NCBI RefSeq assembly: GCF_965203655.1
Contig: NZ_CBDBDD010000003.1
Location: forward strand, 124,001 to 188,000
Source of the DNA: Poriferisodalis sp965203655
GTDB taxonomy: Bacteria > Actinomycetota > Acidimicrobiia > Acidimicrobiales > Poriferisodalaceae
DNA length: 64,000 nt
Direction of reading: 5' to 3'
Below, piece after piece: positions 1-7,730 of this stretch. Each line of letters starts with the position of its first letter. The first letter of the stretch is position 1. Made by a program: the position numbers and the translations under genes. The notes under the pieces were generated by a model, which made no database searches, was not told the DNA's origin, and saw only the letters and a list, made by a program, of their open reading frames with translations.

Positions 1-1272
1 GATGATCTCAGCCATGCCCCGGTCAGTCGTGTCCTCGTCATACACCTCATCGCGGTAGATGAACATCACGACATCAGCGTCTTGCTCAATGGAGCCCGAC
101 TCGCGCAGGTCCGAGAGCATCGGACGCTTGTCGCCGCGGGACTCGAGATTCCGGCTCAGCTGCGACAGGGCCACGATCGGCGTCTCGAGCTCGCGAGCCA
201 GGATCTTCAAGCCGCGAGATATCTCGGCGATCTCCACCTGACGGTTCTCGGCAGTGGCGCGGCCGCTCATGAGCTGCAAGTAGTCGACAACGATGAGGCC
301 CAAGCTGCCCAAGCGGCTGCGCAAACGCCGGGCCTTGGCGCGGATCTCGGCGACCGTCACGTTGGGGTTGTCATCGATCCACATCTGTGCATCGCCGAGG
401 CGGCCCACGCTGCGCGTAATGCGATTCCACTCCTCGGCTCGCAGCTGACCAGTCCGCACCCGCGTGGCGTCGACCCGTGCGTCGGATGCCAGCAGACGAC
501 CTGTCAGCTCGGCGTGGTTCATCTCGAGGCAGAACAGCAGCACGGGTTCCTGCAATTCCAGTGCCACGTTGGACGCCATCGTCAGGGCGAAGGCTGTCTT
601 GCCCATGGCGGGTCGACCGCCGACCACCACCAGCGACGACGGTTGGATCCCCGACAGGATGTTGTCGAGCGATGAGAAGCCGGTCGCCAATCCCGAGAAC
701 GCGTCGCCGCGCTCGTACAGCTCCTCAAGCCGGTCGAGGCTCTGGTCGAGCAGGTCATGCAGCGATTCGGTGGAGTCGACGATGCGGCGCTCAGCCACGC
801 TGAACACCAGCGATTCGGCCTGGTCGATGGCAGCGGCGGTGTCGGAGGGGCGGTCATAGGCGAGTTCGGAGATCTCTGCAGAAACGGAGATCAGCCGCCG
901 CAGCAAGGCGTTGTCTTCGACGATGCGCGCGTACCGATCGACGTGGGCCAGCGTCGGTGTGGCGGCTTCGAGCGCCAGCAGCCGCTCGGAACCCCCGGCC
1001 GCCGCCAGATTGCCCGTGCGTTCGAGCTGGTCGGCAACCGTCAGGCAGTCGACCGGTTCTGATGAGATGTACAGCGTCTCGATTGCATCGAAGACCAGGC
1101 CGTTGGCGGGCACGTAGAAGTGCTGGGCATCGAGTCGCTCGACGGCAGCGCCGATGGCATCGCTCGAGAGCAGCATTGCCCCGAGCACCGACTCCTCCGC
1201 GTCGATGTTCTGCGGCGGCAACCGCCCGCCAGCTCGGCGCGCGACATCCGTCGACAACTCGGCGAGACTCAT
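1..1272 (-). CDS. dnaB: Replicative DNA helicase DnaB (3' end cut by window)
   Basis: Hexameric helicase that unwinds DNA at the replication fork. The frame opens at the ATG complementary to 1270-1272 and runs off the left edge after 424 residues, so roughly the last 30-40 residues are missing. Residues 19-35 (PPQNIDAEESVLGAMLL) are the typical start of the N-terminal primase-interacting domain. Walker A is GRPAMGKT with Lys225, Walker B is VVDYLQL near residue 330, and SGSIEQDADVVMFIYRD lies near the edge, all classic for DnaB. No intein interrupts the visible part. It lies downstream of rplI but is separated from it by a strong terminator-like hairpin, and it carries its own DnaA box upstream. 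Confidence 0.97.
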   Translation of the reverse strand, partial: MSLAELSTDVARRAGGRLPPQNIDAEESVLGAMLLSSDAIGAAVERLDAQHFYVPANGLVFDAIETLYISSEPVDCLTVADQLERTGNLAAAGGSERLLALEAATPTLAHVDRYARIVEDNALLRRLISVSAEISELAYDRPSDTAAAIDQAESLVFSVAERRIVDSTESLHDLLDQSLDRLEELYERGDAFSGLATGFSSLDNILSGIQPSSLVVVGGRPAMGKTAFALTMASNVALELQEPVLLFCLEMNHAELTGRLLASDARVDATRVRTGQLRAEEWNRITRSVGRLGDAQMWIDDNPNVTVAEIRAKARRLRSRLGSLGLIVVDYLQLMSGRATAENRQVEIAEISRGLKILARELETPIVALSQLSRNLESRGDKRPMLSDLRESGSIEQDADVVMFIYRDEVYDEDTTDRGMAEII

Positions 1273-1370
1273 CGCCCGCGATCCTGCCGTGCGGACCCTC
1301 TGGAACGCTTGGGCACATCACTGGGATTTCCGGTGGAAATCGGCTCTGCCGCATGTGCATAAGCGGCTGC

Positions 1371-1379
1371 TTGTCCACA
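1371..1379 (+). promoter_or_regulatory. DnaA box upstream of dnaB
   Basis: Perfect TTGTCCACA (actinobacterial DnaA-box consensus) in the 207-bp gap between rplI and dnaB, 99 bp upstream of the dnaB start. It could let DnaA control helicase expression; that role is inference. Confidence 0.5.
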
Positions 1380-1442
1380 GGCACCACAGCGGGGTAAGGC
1401 CATGGCGCCATTGCACCAGGGGGGTGTGACAACAGCCGACAA

Positions 1443-1481
1443 AGGCAGGCACCGTCGTGCCCACCGGCTCGGTGCCTGCCT
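1443..1481 (-). terminator. Intrinsic terminator after rplI
   Basis: A 12-bp perfect inverted repeat (AGGCAGGCACCG / CGGTGCCTGCCT) with a 15-nt loop overlaps the rplI stop codon. On the minus strand the hairpin is followed by TTTGTC. It would end the rpsF-ssb-rpsR-rplI transcript before dnaB. Confidence 0.75.
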
Positions 1482-1929
1482 AGCTCAGCGCAACGACCTC
1501 GACGTTGAACGTGAACGCCACCTCAGGGTGCAACTGCGCAGAGACCTCGTGCGAGCCGATGGTGCGGATCGGCGCGGGCAGCGACAGCTTCCGCCGATCG
1601 ACGTCCACGCCGGTCCGCGCAGTCACGGCGGTGGCGATCTCGCTGGTGGTGACCGAGCCGTACAGGTGCGTGCCCGATCCTGCCCGAGCGGCAATCGTCA
1701 CGCCCTCGGCCACCAACTGTCTCGCCACGCCCTCGGCTGTCTCGCGCTCGCGCAGGTCGCGCGCCGACCGTGCCCGCGCCATCGCCGCGGCCTGGGTGAC
1801 GGTGCCCTCGGTCGCGCGCAAGGCCAGCCCGCGAGGAATGAGGTGATTGCGGGCGAACCCGTCGGCCACATCGACCACCGAGCCTGCGGTGCCGACGCCG
1901 TCGACGTCGCGGCGCAGCACGATCTTCAT
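1480..1929 (-). CDS. rplI: 50S ribosomal protein L9
   Basis: Large-subunit protein that binds 23S rRNA at the base of the L1 stalk. The 149-residue length is normal for the family. The N-terminal rRNA-binding domain begins MKIVLRRDVDGVGTAGSVVD and contains the signature region VADGFARNHLIPRGLA. A charged connecting helix follows, then a C-terminal domain ending FNVEVVAL. The start overlaps the rpsR stop by 4 nt (ATGA), so the two are probably translationally coupled. Last gene of the rpsF-ssb-rpsR-rplI operon; a hairpin terminator begins at its stop codon. Confidence 0.97.
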   Translation of the reverse strand: MKIVLRRDVDGVGTAGSVVDVADGFARNHLIPRGLALRATEGTVTQAAAMARARSARDLRERETAEGVARQLVAEGVTIAARAGSGTHLYGSVTTSEIATAVTARTGVDVDRRKLSLPAPIRTIGSHEVSAQLHPEVAFTFNVEVVALS

Positions 1930-2372
1930 GCCTGCTCCCCCGCGACCGCAGCCGGCTCTGGGCTGGCTGCGTCGTCGCGCTGATCGTCGAACGGGTCCCC
2001 AAGGTCGGTCTGCTCGTCGTCGGCAAGTGCCTCGGCGCGCTCGGGGCCCGGCCGGCGATCGTCACCGGGACGCGGTCCCCGTCGCTTGTCGCCGCGGCGC
2101 TGGGTCATCGGCCGGCGCGCGTACTCGAGCAAGGCCATCTCGCGGGCGGTCTTGATAGCCCGGGCAACCTCGCGCTGCTGCAGGCGGCTGTTCCCCGAGA
2201 CCCGTTGGGCCCGGATCTTGGCTCGTTCGGAAATGAACGACCGCAGCAACTCGACGTCCTTGTAGTCGACGTAGGACACCCCCGCCGTGGTCAGCGGGCT
2301 GACCTTGCGGCGGCGCGGGCGGTTGCGCAGATCTTTCGTCCGCGCTCGACCGGTTCGCTTGCGTGGTGGCAT
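1926..2372 (-). CDS. rpsR: 30S ribosomal protein S18 with C-terminal extension
   Basis: Small-subunit protein that pairs with S6 on the platform. Residues 1-88 are a normal S18 core, with the conserved VDYKDVELLRSFISERAKI segment and an Arg-rich C-terminal helix. The protein is 148 residues, about 60 longer than usual. The extra tail begins with an Arg/Gly/Pro stretch and becomes acidic (Asp/Glu/Ala). No stop or frameshift separates core and tail, and the tail fully occupies the space before rplI, so it looks like a real extension. It overlaps ssb (TGATG) and rplI (ATGA). Confidence 0.95.
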   Translation of the reverse strand: MPPRKRTGRARTKDLRNRPRRRKVSPLTTAGVSYVDYKDVELLRSFISERAKIRAQRVSGNSRLQQREVARAIKTAREMALLEYARRPMTQRRGDKRRGPRPGDDRRPGPERAEALADDEQTDLGDPFDDQRDDAASPEPAAVAGEQA

Positions 2373-2839
2373 CAGAAGGGTTCCTCCTCAGGAGCGTGCT
2401 GTGCGGGCGCGTCCCCGCCGTCCCAGCCAGGACTGGACGGGCGACGCTCACGGGCGCCGGCACTCTCAGCCCCCGGTCCCCGCGGGGTCCGTGTGATCTC
2501 GGCAGTGGCCCAGCGCAGCGAGGGCGCGATCTCGTCGGCGACAATCTCGACGACGTTGCGCTGCTCGCCCTCCTGGGTTTCCCAGCTCCGCTGCTCGAGC
2601 CGGCCCGTGACGACGACGCGATTGCCTTTCGCCAGCGATTCGCTGACGTTCTCGGCCAGCTCGGCCCAGCAGACGATGTTGAAGAACGAGACCTGTTCGT
2701 CCCATTCGTTGGTCTGGCGGTTCATCCATCGCCGGTTCACGGCGATGCCCAGCAGCGCCCGGGCACGGCCGGTCTGGGTGAATCGAAGTTCGGGATCGCG
2801 GGTCAGGTTCCCCACGACGGTGATGGTGTTGTCAGCCAT
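2372..2839 (-). CDS. ssb: Single-stranded DNA-binding protein
   Basis: Coats and protects single-stranded DNA during replication and repair and recruits partner proteins by its C-terminal tip. The 155-residue product has a full OB fold (starting MADNTITVVGNLTRDPELRF), a glycine/proline-rich linker from about residue 110, and the acidic hydrophobic tip EEEPF that serves as the partner-docking motif. It sits between rpsF and rpsR as in most bacteria and its stop overlaps the rpsR start by one base. Confidence 0.97.
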   Translation of the reverse strand: MADNTITVVGNLTRDPELRFTQTGRARALLGIAVNRRWMNRQTNEWDEQVSFFNIVCWAELAENVSESLAKGNRVVVTGRLEQRSWETQEGEQRNVVEIVADEIAPSLRWATAEITRTPRGPGAESAGARERRPSSPGWDGGDAPAQHAPEEEPF

Positions 2840-2850
2840 GACGCCTCCGC

Positions 2851-3186
2851 TTATTGGCTGTTTGCCGACGTCCCATCGAGCAGCCCGCGCCGTTGCGCTT
2901 CGTCGTCAGGGAGTCGGATGAGCTTGTGGCGGACGACGCCGTCCGCGATTCGCAGATATCGCTCTACCGGGTCCATCGCCCCGGGCTCGGCCCGCAGCTC
3001 GATCACCGAGTAGTAGCCGCGTGTCTTGTGGTTTATCTCGTACGCGAAGTCTCGCAGACCCCAGAAATCGAACGAGGCGACCTCGCCGATCTCGGAGATC
3101 CGGCCCTGGATCTCGTCCATGGCAGTGCGGGCTTCGGAATTCTCCAGGTCACCGTCACAGATGACCATCAGCTCATACGCGCGCAA
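2851..3186 (-). CDS. rpsF: 30S ribosomal protein S6
   Basis: Small-subunit platform protein, 111 residues, first gene of the ribosomal/ssb operon. I place the start at a TTG (complement of 3184-3186): it gives the family-typical opening LRAYELMVI, and AGGAGG lies 10 nt upstream. A frame running further upstream to 3390 has no similarity to S6. The core FDFWGLRDFAYEINHKTRGYY is characteristic. The 270-bp region upstream (3187-3455) has GC-rich imperfect inverted repeats, including 3291-3322, and could be a structured leader; I cannot assign it to a known S6:S18 motif. Confidence 0.93.
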   Translation of the reverse strand: MRAYELMVICDGDLENSEARTAMDEIQGRISEIGEVASFDFWGLRDFAYEINHKTRGYYSVIELRAEPGAMDPVERYLRIADGVVRHKLIRLPDDEAQRRGLLDGTSANSQ

Positions 3187-3455
3187 TTGGGGGCATCCTC
3201 CTGTGGACCCGCCGCAGCGGGGCCCCTCGCGGGGCAGGTATGGGTTGGCGCACCTGCCTGCGAGCCCGGCCCCAATGAGCAGGCCCCGTACAGGCACCGC
3301 TGGCAAACGCCAATGGCACCTGAGGCGCTTCGGGCACAAGAGCGCCCGTGGTGCTCCCGCAACGCTAGGCCCAGCGGCGGCGGATCGCACCTGAATTTTC
3401 GGTCACCCCCGCTGCCGGCCCGTCAGACCCCGACCTAGCGAACCTGCCGACGACC

Positions 3456-5201
3456 TCACCGGGGCGGGCTGACCGATGAGCTCGGCGCGTACTGCAATGG
3501 CTCCAACACTGCGAGGAACAGCTCGCGAGCGGCTGTCGCGGCGGCAGCCGAATCCGCATTGCCGAGGCTGACGCGAACAGCGGCCGTGTAGTGAGACGTC
3601 CAGCCGGCAAACCAGGCATCACCGGTGTGTGGAACGACTCCTGCGCGGCCCCAGGCAGTCACGCCCGATGCCAGCGAGTGCTCGTCCATGCCTGCGCGCA
3701 TCTGAGCGACTGCATCAGCCTCCAGCACGGGCCGCGGGGTCATACGCCAGCGATCGAGATCCCGGTCCCGAAGCGGCCGGTGCGGCGCGGTGGCGGCCTC
3801 CAGGACGATGCGCGAAGGCCGCTCGGCACCGCCGGCAGCGATGACGCCGAATGCCGACGCCACCTCGACGACGTCGCCGGCAGCCCCGGCGTTGCCGCCT
3901 GCGGGATCCGGCCCGATCAACGACCCGAGCGTGCTGGGATCCGACCCGCCGAGGTCGCCGACCGGTCGGTCGCGCAGTCCCCCCGACGGCTGCGCACCCG
4001 TGGCCACTCCAGTTTTGAGGCTCAACAACACACGCACATCGCCGCTGCGGTCCAGCACGACCACCTCCGCGTCCGCTGCGGCGCCGAGCTGGTTCTGGAT
4101 CGTCTCCAAGGTGGCCCGCTGCGCAGGCAGGTCGATGCTCGTGGTGACGTGCAGGCCACCGGTGACAACGCGATGCACTCCGTAGCGTTCGACGAGCTGC
4201 AGGTACGCGTTCGTTGTCGCGGTCGCGAGGCCGGCATCGGCAACCAGCAGCCGGATGAACCCGCCCGAGGCTGCGTCGGGCGCAGCCGTGCGAGCCGACC
4301 CGGCGACGATGCCCACATCAGCGGCCGGCCGGATCCCTTCGATGACTGCTGTCGCTCGGCCGAGGGCCAGCTCGTCGGGCGTGAGCATGCCGTTCTCGAA
4401 CATGGCCACCAGCACCTGGTCCCGGCGCAGGCGCGCCGTCCGGTTCGGATCGTCTGCATCTGCTGATGGCGCGTCGACGCCCCAAGGCGCATCGATGAGC
4501 GACGCGAGATACGCCGCCTGCGGCACCGTGAGATCGGACGCCGGGATCCCGTACCAGGCTGCTGCTGCGGCGTGTACGCCGTACGCACCACGGCCCAGGT
4601 AGACGACGTTGGCGAAGCGTTCGAGAGTCTCCGGACGGCTCAGCTCGCGGGCGAGCCGCAGTTCCGCTAGCAGCAACCGCGCTTCGGCGATCACGTTGCC
4701 ATCGGAGAGGTGGACAGTGTCGAGGTACCGGCGCATGATCCCGTCACCGGTGTCCCCGCCCTCAGCAACGGTCCCTAGGCGTCGCACCGAGTCGACATAC
4801 AAGGACGCATCGACGCCTTCGCCTTCGAGGAACAACGGATCCAGCGTCGCGAGGATGGCGTCGACCAGCGCAGGAGCCAAGTCTTCGAGACCCAACGAAG
4901 CGTGCGAGACCGGGGGCCCGATTTCGGCGAGCGCTGAGCCGTGACGGTCGTACAGCACGCTCGGCGCCACTTCGACGTGGGCCGGCGGAGCCCCCAAGGT
5001 GTCCAGCGCTCGGCTCCCCACGCCGACGGCGACCAACATTGCTGCACCCAGCCACAGCAAGACCCGAGCCCAGCGTCGACCGGTTCGGATCGCGGCAGGT
5101 GTGGTGCGCGACCGTCTGGACCCGTGGGTCGCCGCGCCCGGCGTGCCGGAAGCCGGCGGCCGCCGCAAGGCGGGTGTGCCGTCAGAGGATGGACGGTCCA
5201 T
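3456..5201 (-). CDS. Class A PBP-like membrane protein, catalytic motifs degenerate
   Basis: A 581-residue protein with a basic cytoplasmic tail, one membrane helix (about 46-63), a glycosyltransferase-51-like region (about 80-245) and a shortened transpeptidase-like region. The GT51 fold is recognisable from LSRPETLERFANVVYLGRGA and YGVHAAAAAWYGIPASDLT. The position of the catalytic Glu is Leu120 (context ATLDPLFLEGEGVD), and the usual GGSTITQQ motif is replaced by GDTGDGIMRRY. In the transpeptidase part SxxK and SxN are missing and KTG reads HTG (PHTGDAWFAGWT). It therefore looks like a pseudoenzyme with a scaffolding or regulatory role; that role is inference. It diverges from cca. Confidence 0.75.
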   Translation of the reverse strand: MDRPSSDGTPALRRPPASGTPGAATHGSRRSRTTPAAIRTGRRWARVLLWLGAAMLVAVGVGSRALDTLGAPPAHVEVAPSVLYDRHGSALAEIGPPVSHASLGLEDLAPALVDAILATLDPLFLEGEGVDASLYVDSVRRLGTVAEGGDTGDGIMRRYLDTVHLSDGNVIAEARLLLAELRLARELSRPETLERFANVVYLGRGAYGVHAAAAAWYGIPASDLTVPQAAYLASLIDAPWGVDAPSADADDPNRTARLRRDQVLVAMFENGMLTPDELALGRATAVIEGIRPAADVGIVAGSARTAAPDAASGGFIRLLVADAGLATATTNAYLQLVERYGVHRVVTGGLHVTTSIDLPAQRATLETIQNQLGAAADAEVVVLDRSGDVRVLLSLKTGVATGAQPSGGLRDRPVGDLGGSDPSTLGSLIGPDPAGGNAGAAGDVVEVASAFGVIAAGGAERPSRIVLEAATAPHRPLRDRDLDRWRMTPRPVLEADAVAQMRAGMDEHSLASGVTAWGRAGVVPHTGDAWFAGWTSHYTAAVRVSLGNADSAAAATAARELFLAVLEPLQYAPSSSVSPPR

Positions 5202-5248
5202 GTCGCTCGCGCCGCGCAGGGTACAACGAAGAGATCAACTCTGATTTG

Positions 5249-5254
5249 TACTCT
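5249..5254 (+). promoter_or_regulatory. -10 element of cca
   Basis: TACTCT (TAnnnT) ends 7 nt before the GTG at 5262, the spacing expected for a leaderless transcript whose first codon is the start codon. Confidence 0.45.
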
Positions 5255-5328
5255 CGGACGGGTGGGATCGAACCCAACGAGATCCGAATCAGCGGGATCG
5301 AGCCCAACGTCATCAACTCCTGTCCGAG
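5253..5328 (+). promoter_or_regulatory. Cloverleaf-like inverted-repeat structure at the start of cca
   Basis: A 10-bp stem (5253-5262 with 5319-5328, one G-U pair) encloses two near-identical 15-nt copies (5264-5278 and 5297-5311) that each fold as small GGG/CCC hairpins. The proposed start codon lies at the inner end of the closing stem. It is not a tRNA: no D arm or anticodon arm can be drawn on either strand. Confidence 0.4.
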
Positions 5329-6632
5329 CGGCCCGGCCCGCTGCGACGTTCAGCGATGCCTACCAGCCCGAACTCAATGAGCGAATCGGGATGCTGGCCG
5401 AGGCGTTCGCCGACGCAGGGCACCGGTTCTTTCTGGTCGGCGGGCTCGTGCGTGACGCGCTGCTGGGCCGCGGCCTGACAGGCGATATCGACATCACGAC
5501 CGACGCATTCCCGGATCGGATCGCTCAACTCCTCGCCGACTGGGCCGACACCATCTGGGACCAGGGAAAGAACTTCGGCACCGTGGGTGCGCGCCGAGGC
5601 AGCACGACTGTGGAGATCACCACCCATCGTGCAGAGTCCTACGACCGCGAGTCGCGCAAGCCGAACGTCCGCTTCTCTTCCGACATCACCACCGACTTGG
5701 GACGGCGGGATTTCACCGTCAATGCCATGGCTGTCGAGATGCCGGGTTGGGCTGTGCTGGATCCGTTCGGAGGCATGCAGGATCTGGCGAACGGTGTCCT
5801 TCGCACACCCTCGGAGCCAGAAGGACTGTTCTCGGACGACCCGCTGCGGATGCTGCGTGCGGCACGGTTCTGCTCACAGCTGGACCTGTCAGCAGGACCC
5901 GAACTCATCGCTGCCGTTCGCAGCGTGCGCCCGCGGCTGGCGATCGTGTCGCGCGAACGCATCGCGACCGAACTCACCAAACTCCTCGAATTGCCCAGCG
6001 TCGCGGCAGGTGCCGACTTTCTCGCCGTGACCGGGCTGCTCGGCGATCTCGTGCACCCATGGCGCGCCTCGGACGCCGAGGTTCCCGCGGCAGCGCTGGA
6101 CAGTGTCGACGGCGACGGCGACCGTGTCCCGCTCCGCTGGGCAATCCTGCTGGGACCCGTCTGCGGCAATGACGCCGAAGCAGCACGCTGCCTGTCCGCG
6201 TTGCGCATCAAGGGCGCGACGATCAAGGCGACTCGCTCCATTCTGCGAGCCGCCCACGCGGTGGAGGTCGCGAGCGCTGACGCTCCGACGCCAGACATCG
6301 CCGAGGATGCGGGGTGGCGGCCCGTCGCCCGCCGTCTCGTCATCGATCACGATGCGAGCCTCGACGCCGCGCTCGTCGCCTTGCGTGCGTGGGGCCGTCC
6401 CCTCATCGAGCCATTCGACGCGTGGCTGACCGAAGTGCGCACCGCAGAAGGCCCGGCGCTCGGCTGCCTTCCCGTCGATGGCCACCGTGTCATGGAGCTG
6501 CTCGAGGCGTCCGGCGCAGTCGTCGGCGAAGCACTGAGCTGGCTGCGGGAGCGGCAGATCGAGCTCGGTCCGCTGAGCCCAGAGCGCGCCAGTGAACTGC
6601 TTCGCGAGTGGGATCGTCAGCGAGACGGCTGA
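5262..6632 (+). CDS. cca: CCA tRNA nucleotidyltransferase
   Basis: Adds or repairs the 3' CCA end of tRNAs. The nucleotidyltransferase head has the signature LVGGLVRDALLGR followed by GDIDITTDA (metal-binding Asp pair), then the RRDFTVNAMA motif and the DPLRMLRAARF segment of the poly(A)-polymerase/CCA family; helical neck and tail domains follow. About 456 residues from the GTG at 5262. I prefer this start because residues before the later ATG at 5391 align with the family (PELNERIGMLAEAFADAGH) and a -10 element sits 7 nt upstream; ATG 5391 is the alternative. None of the tRNA genes in this window encodes CCA, so the enzyme is needed for maturation. Confidence 0.93.
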   Translation: MGSNPTRSESAGSSPTSSTPVRAARPAATFSDAYQPELNERIGMLAEAFADAGHRFFLVGGLVRDALLGRGLTGDIDITTDAFPDRIAQLLADWADTIWDQGKNFGTVGARRGSTTVEITTHRAESYDRESRKPNVRFSSDITTDLGRRDFTVNAMAVEMPGWAVLDPFGGMQDLANGVLRTPSEPEGLFSDDPLRMLRAARFCSQLDLSAGPELIAAVRSVRPRLAIVSRERIATELTKLLELPSVAAGADFLAVTGLLGDLVHPWRASDAEVPAAALDSVDGDGDRVPLRWAILLGPVCGNDAEAARCLSALRIKGATIKATRSILRAAHAVEVASADAPTPDIAEDAGWRPVARRLVIDHDASLDAALVALRAWGRPLIEPFDAWLTEVRTAEGPALGCLPVDGHRVMELLEASGAVVGEALSWLRERQIELGPLSPERASELLREWDRQRDG

Positions 6633-6667
6633 GCCGGCAGAGCGCGATCAGGCTCGAGACACGCAAC

Positions 6668-6673
6668 TATCGT
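6668..6673 (+). promoter_or_regulatory. -10 element of the DUF5318 gene
   Basis: TATCGT followed by 7 nt and then the GTG at 6681. It overlaps the upstream GTG at 6672, which argues that 6681 is the real start. Confidence 0.4.
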
Positions 6674-6680
6674 GAACCGC

Positions 6681-7076
6681 GTGGCGCTCCAGCCCTACAT
6701 CGCACCCGAGCCAGCATCGCCGGTGCCGGGCTCAGTCGACTACCGGCTCAAGCGGCGACGGTTGCTGGCGGACGTGGAAGCCGGCGTGGTCTCACGTGCT
6801 GAGGCGTGCGATGCCCACCCTGAACTGCTGCGGGCGGCTCGCAACGCAGCTCCGCCGCTCGGCCGCAGCTGCCCGCTGTGCCCAGACGGCGAACTCCGCA
6901 TCGTCGGCTATGTATTCGGACCCAGGATGGGCAGCGGCGGCAAGTGCGTTTTGTCGGACGCAGAACTCCAGCGCGTTGCACGGCGCCGCGGGAACTTCGT
7001 GGCGTATGAACTCGAGGTGTGTCCCGACTGCGGTTGGAACCACCTCATCCGGCGCTACCCGATCGGCGCCGGCTGA
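6681..7076 (+). CDS. DUF5318 family protein
   Basis: Conserved actinobacterial protein of unknown function, 131 residues from the GTG at 6681. It has the family pattern: VDYRLKRRRLLADVEAG near the N-terminus, then CDAHPELLRAARN, then a zinc-ribbon-like part with CPLC and, about 60 residues later, CPDCGW, with the intervening YVFG segment. The four cysteines probably bind zinc. It lies between cca and carD on the same strand. The family is commonly found near carbon-storage and cell-envelope genes in actinobacteria, but I know of no assigned function. Confidence 0.8.
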   Translation: MALQPYIAPEPASPVPGSVDYRLKRRRLLADVEAGVVSRAEACDAHPELLRAARNAAPPLGRSCPLCPDGELRIVGYVFGPRMGSGGKCVLSDAELQRVARRRGNFVAYELEVCPDCGWNHLIRRYPIGAG

Positions 7077-7224
7077 GCGGATCTGGCGTCGACGCAGCCA
7101 GCTCACTGACGCTCGGGGCGGCTTGCTCCCGAAGTGGCAGCTAGATCACTTTCTGGCATCCTTCTAGCTGTCCGGCGCGGGTCTCATTCGGCTCCCGCAG
7201 CAGTCGGCAGCGGAGCAGGTGACG

Positions 7225-7707
7225 ATGAAGTTTGAGCTTGGCGACCGCGTGATCTACCCACATCACGGTGCAGCGGAGATCACGGCGCGCGAGGAGCGGG
7301 ATGAATTCGGCGAGTCGCGCGAGTACCTGGTGCTCAAGACGGCGCACGGCGAGCTGACGGTCAAGGTCCCGGCCGACATGGTCGACGAAGTCGGCATGCG
7401 ACCGCCGATCGACACCGATGACGTCGAGGACCTCTTCGAGCTGCTCGCCAAGAAAGACGTACGCGAGCCGGCCAACTGGAGCCGTCGCTTCAAGAATCAT
7501 CAGGAGAAACTGAAGTCCGGCGACATCTACCAGGTCGCCGAGGTGGTACGGAACCTCGCGCTGCGCGAGAACGCCAAGGGTCTTTCGGCGGGCGAGAAGT
7601 CCATGCTCGAGAAGTCCCGCCAGATCCTCGTCTCCGAGTTGTCCATCAGCATGGACGTGACCGAGGACGAAGCCCGCCAGCAGGTGGAACTGCGGCTCGC
7701 CGGCTGA
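7225..7707 (+). CDS. carD: CarD-family RNA polymerase-binding transcription regulator
   Basis: Binds the RNA polymerase beta subunit and the upstream edge of the open bubble, stabilising open complexes at rRNA and other promoters. The 160-residue product has the N-terminal Tudor-like RNAP-interaction domain (FELGDRVIYPHHGAAEITAR) and a helical DNA-binding C-terminal domain containing NWSRRFKNHQEKLKSGD. The ATG at 7225 is preferred over the GTG at 7219 because GGAG lies 9 nt before it. The gene stands 17 nt upstream of the murJ reading frame's spacer, on the same strand. Confidence 0.95.
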   Translation: MKFELGDRVIYPHHGAAEITAREERDEFGESREYLVLKTAHGELTVKVPADMVDEVGMRPPIDTDDVEDLFELLAKKDVREPANWSRRFKNHQEKLKSGDIYQVAEVVRNLALRENAKGLSAGEKSMLEKSRQILVSELSISMDVTEDEARQQVELRLAG

Positions 7708-7730
7708 GCGGGCAGCGACTGGGCGCCAAT

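Noticed and set aside
5253..5328. A tRNA gene on the minus strand upstream of cca
   Set aside because: The acceptor-like stem and T-loop-like GGGTTCGATCCC are there, but no D arm or anticodon arm can be formed and the T stem does not abut the acceptor properly.
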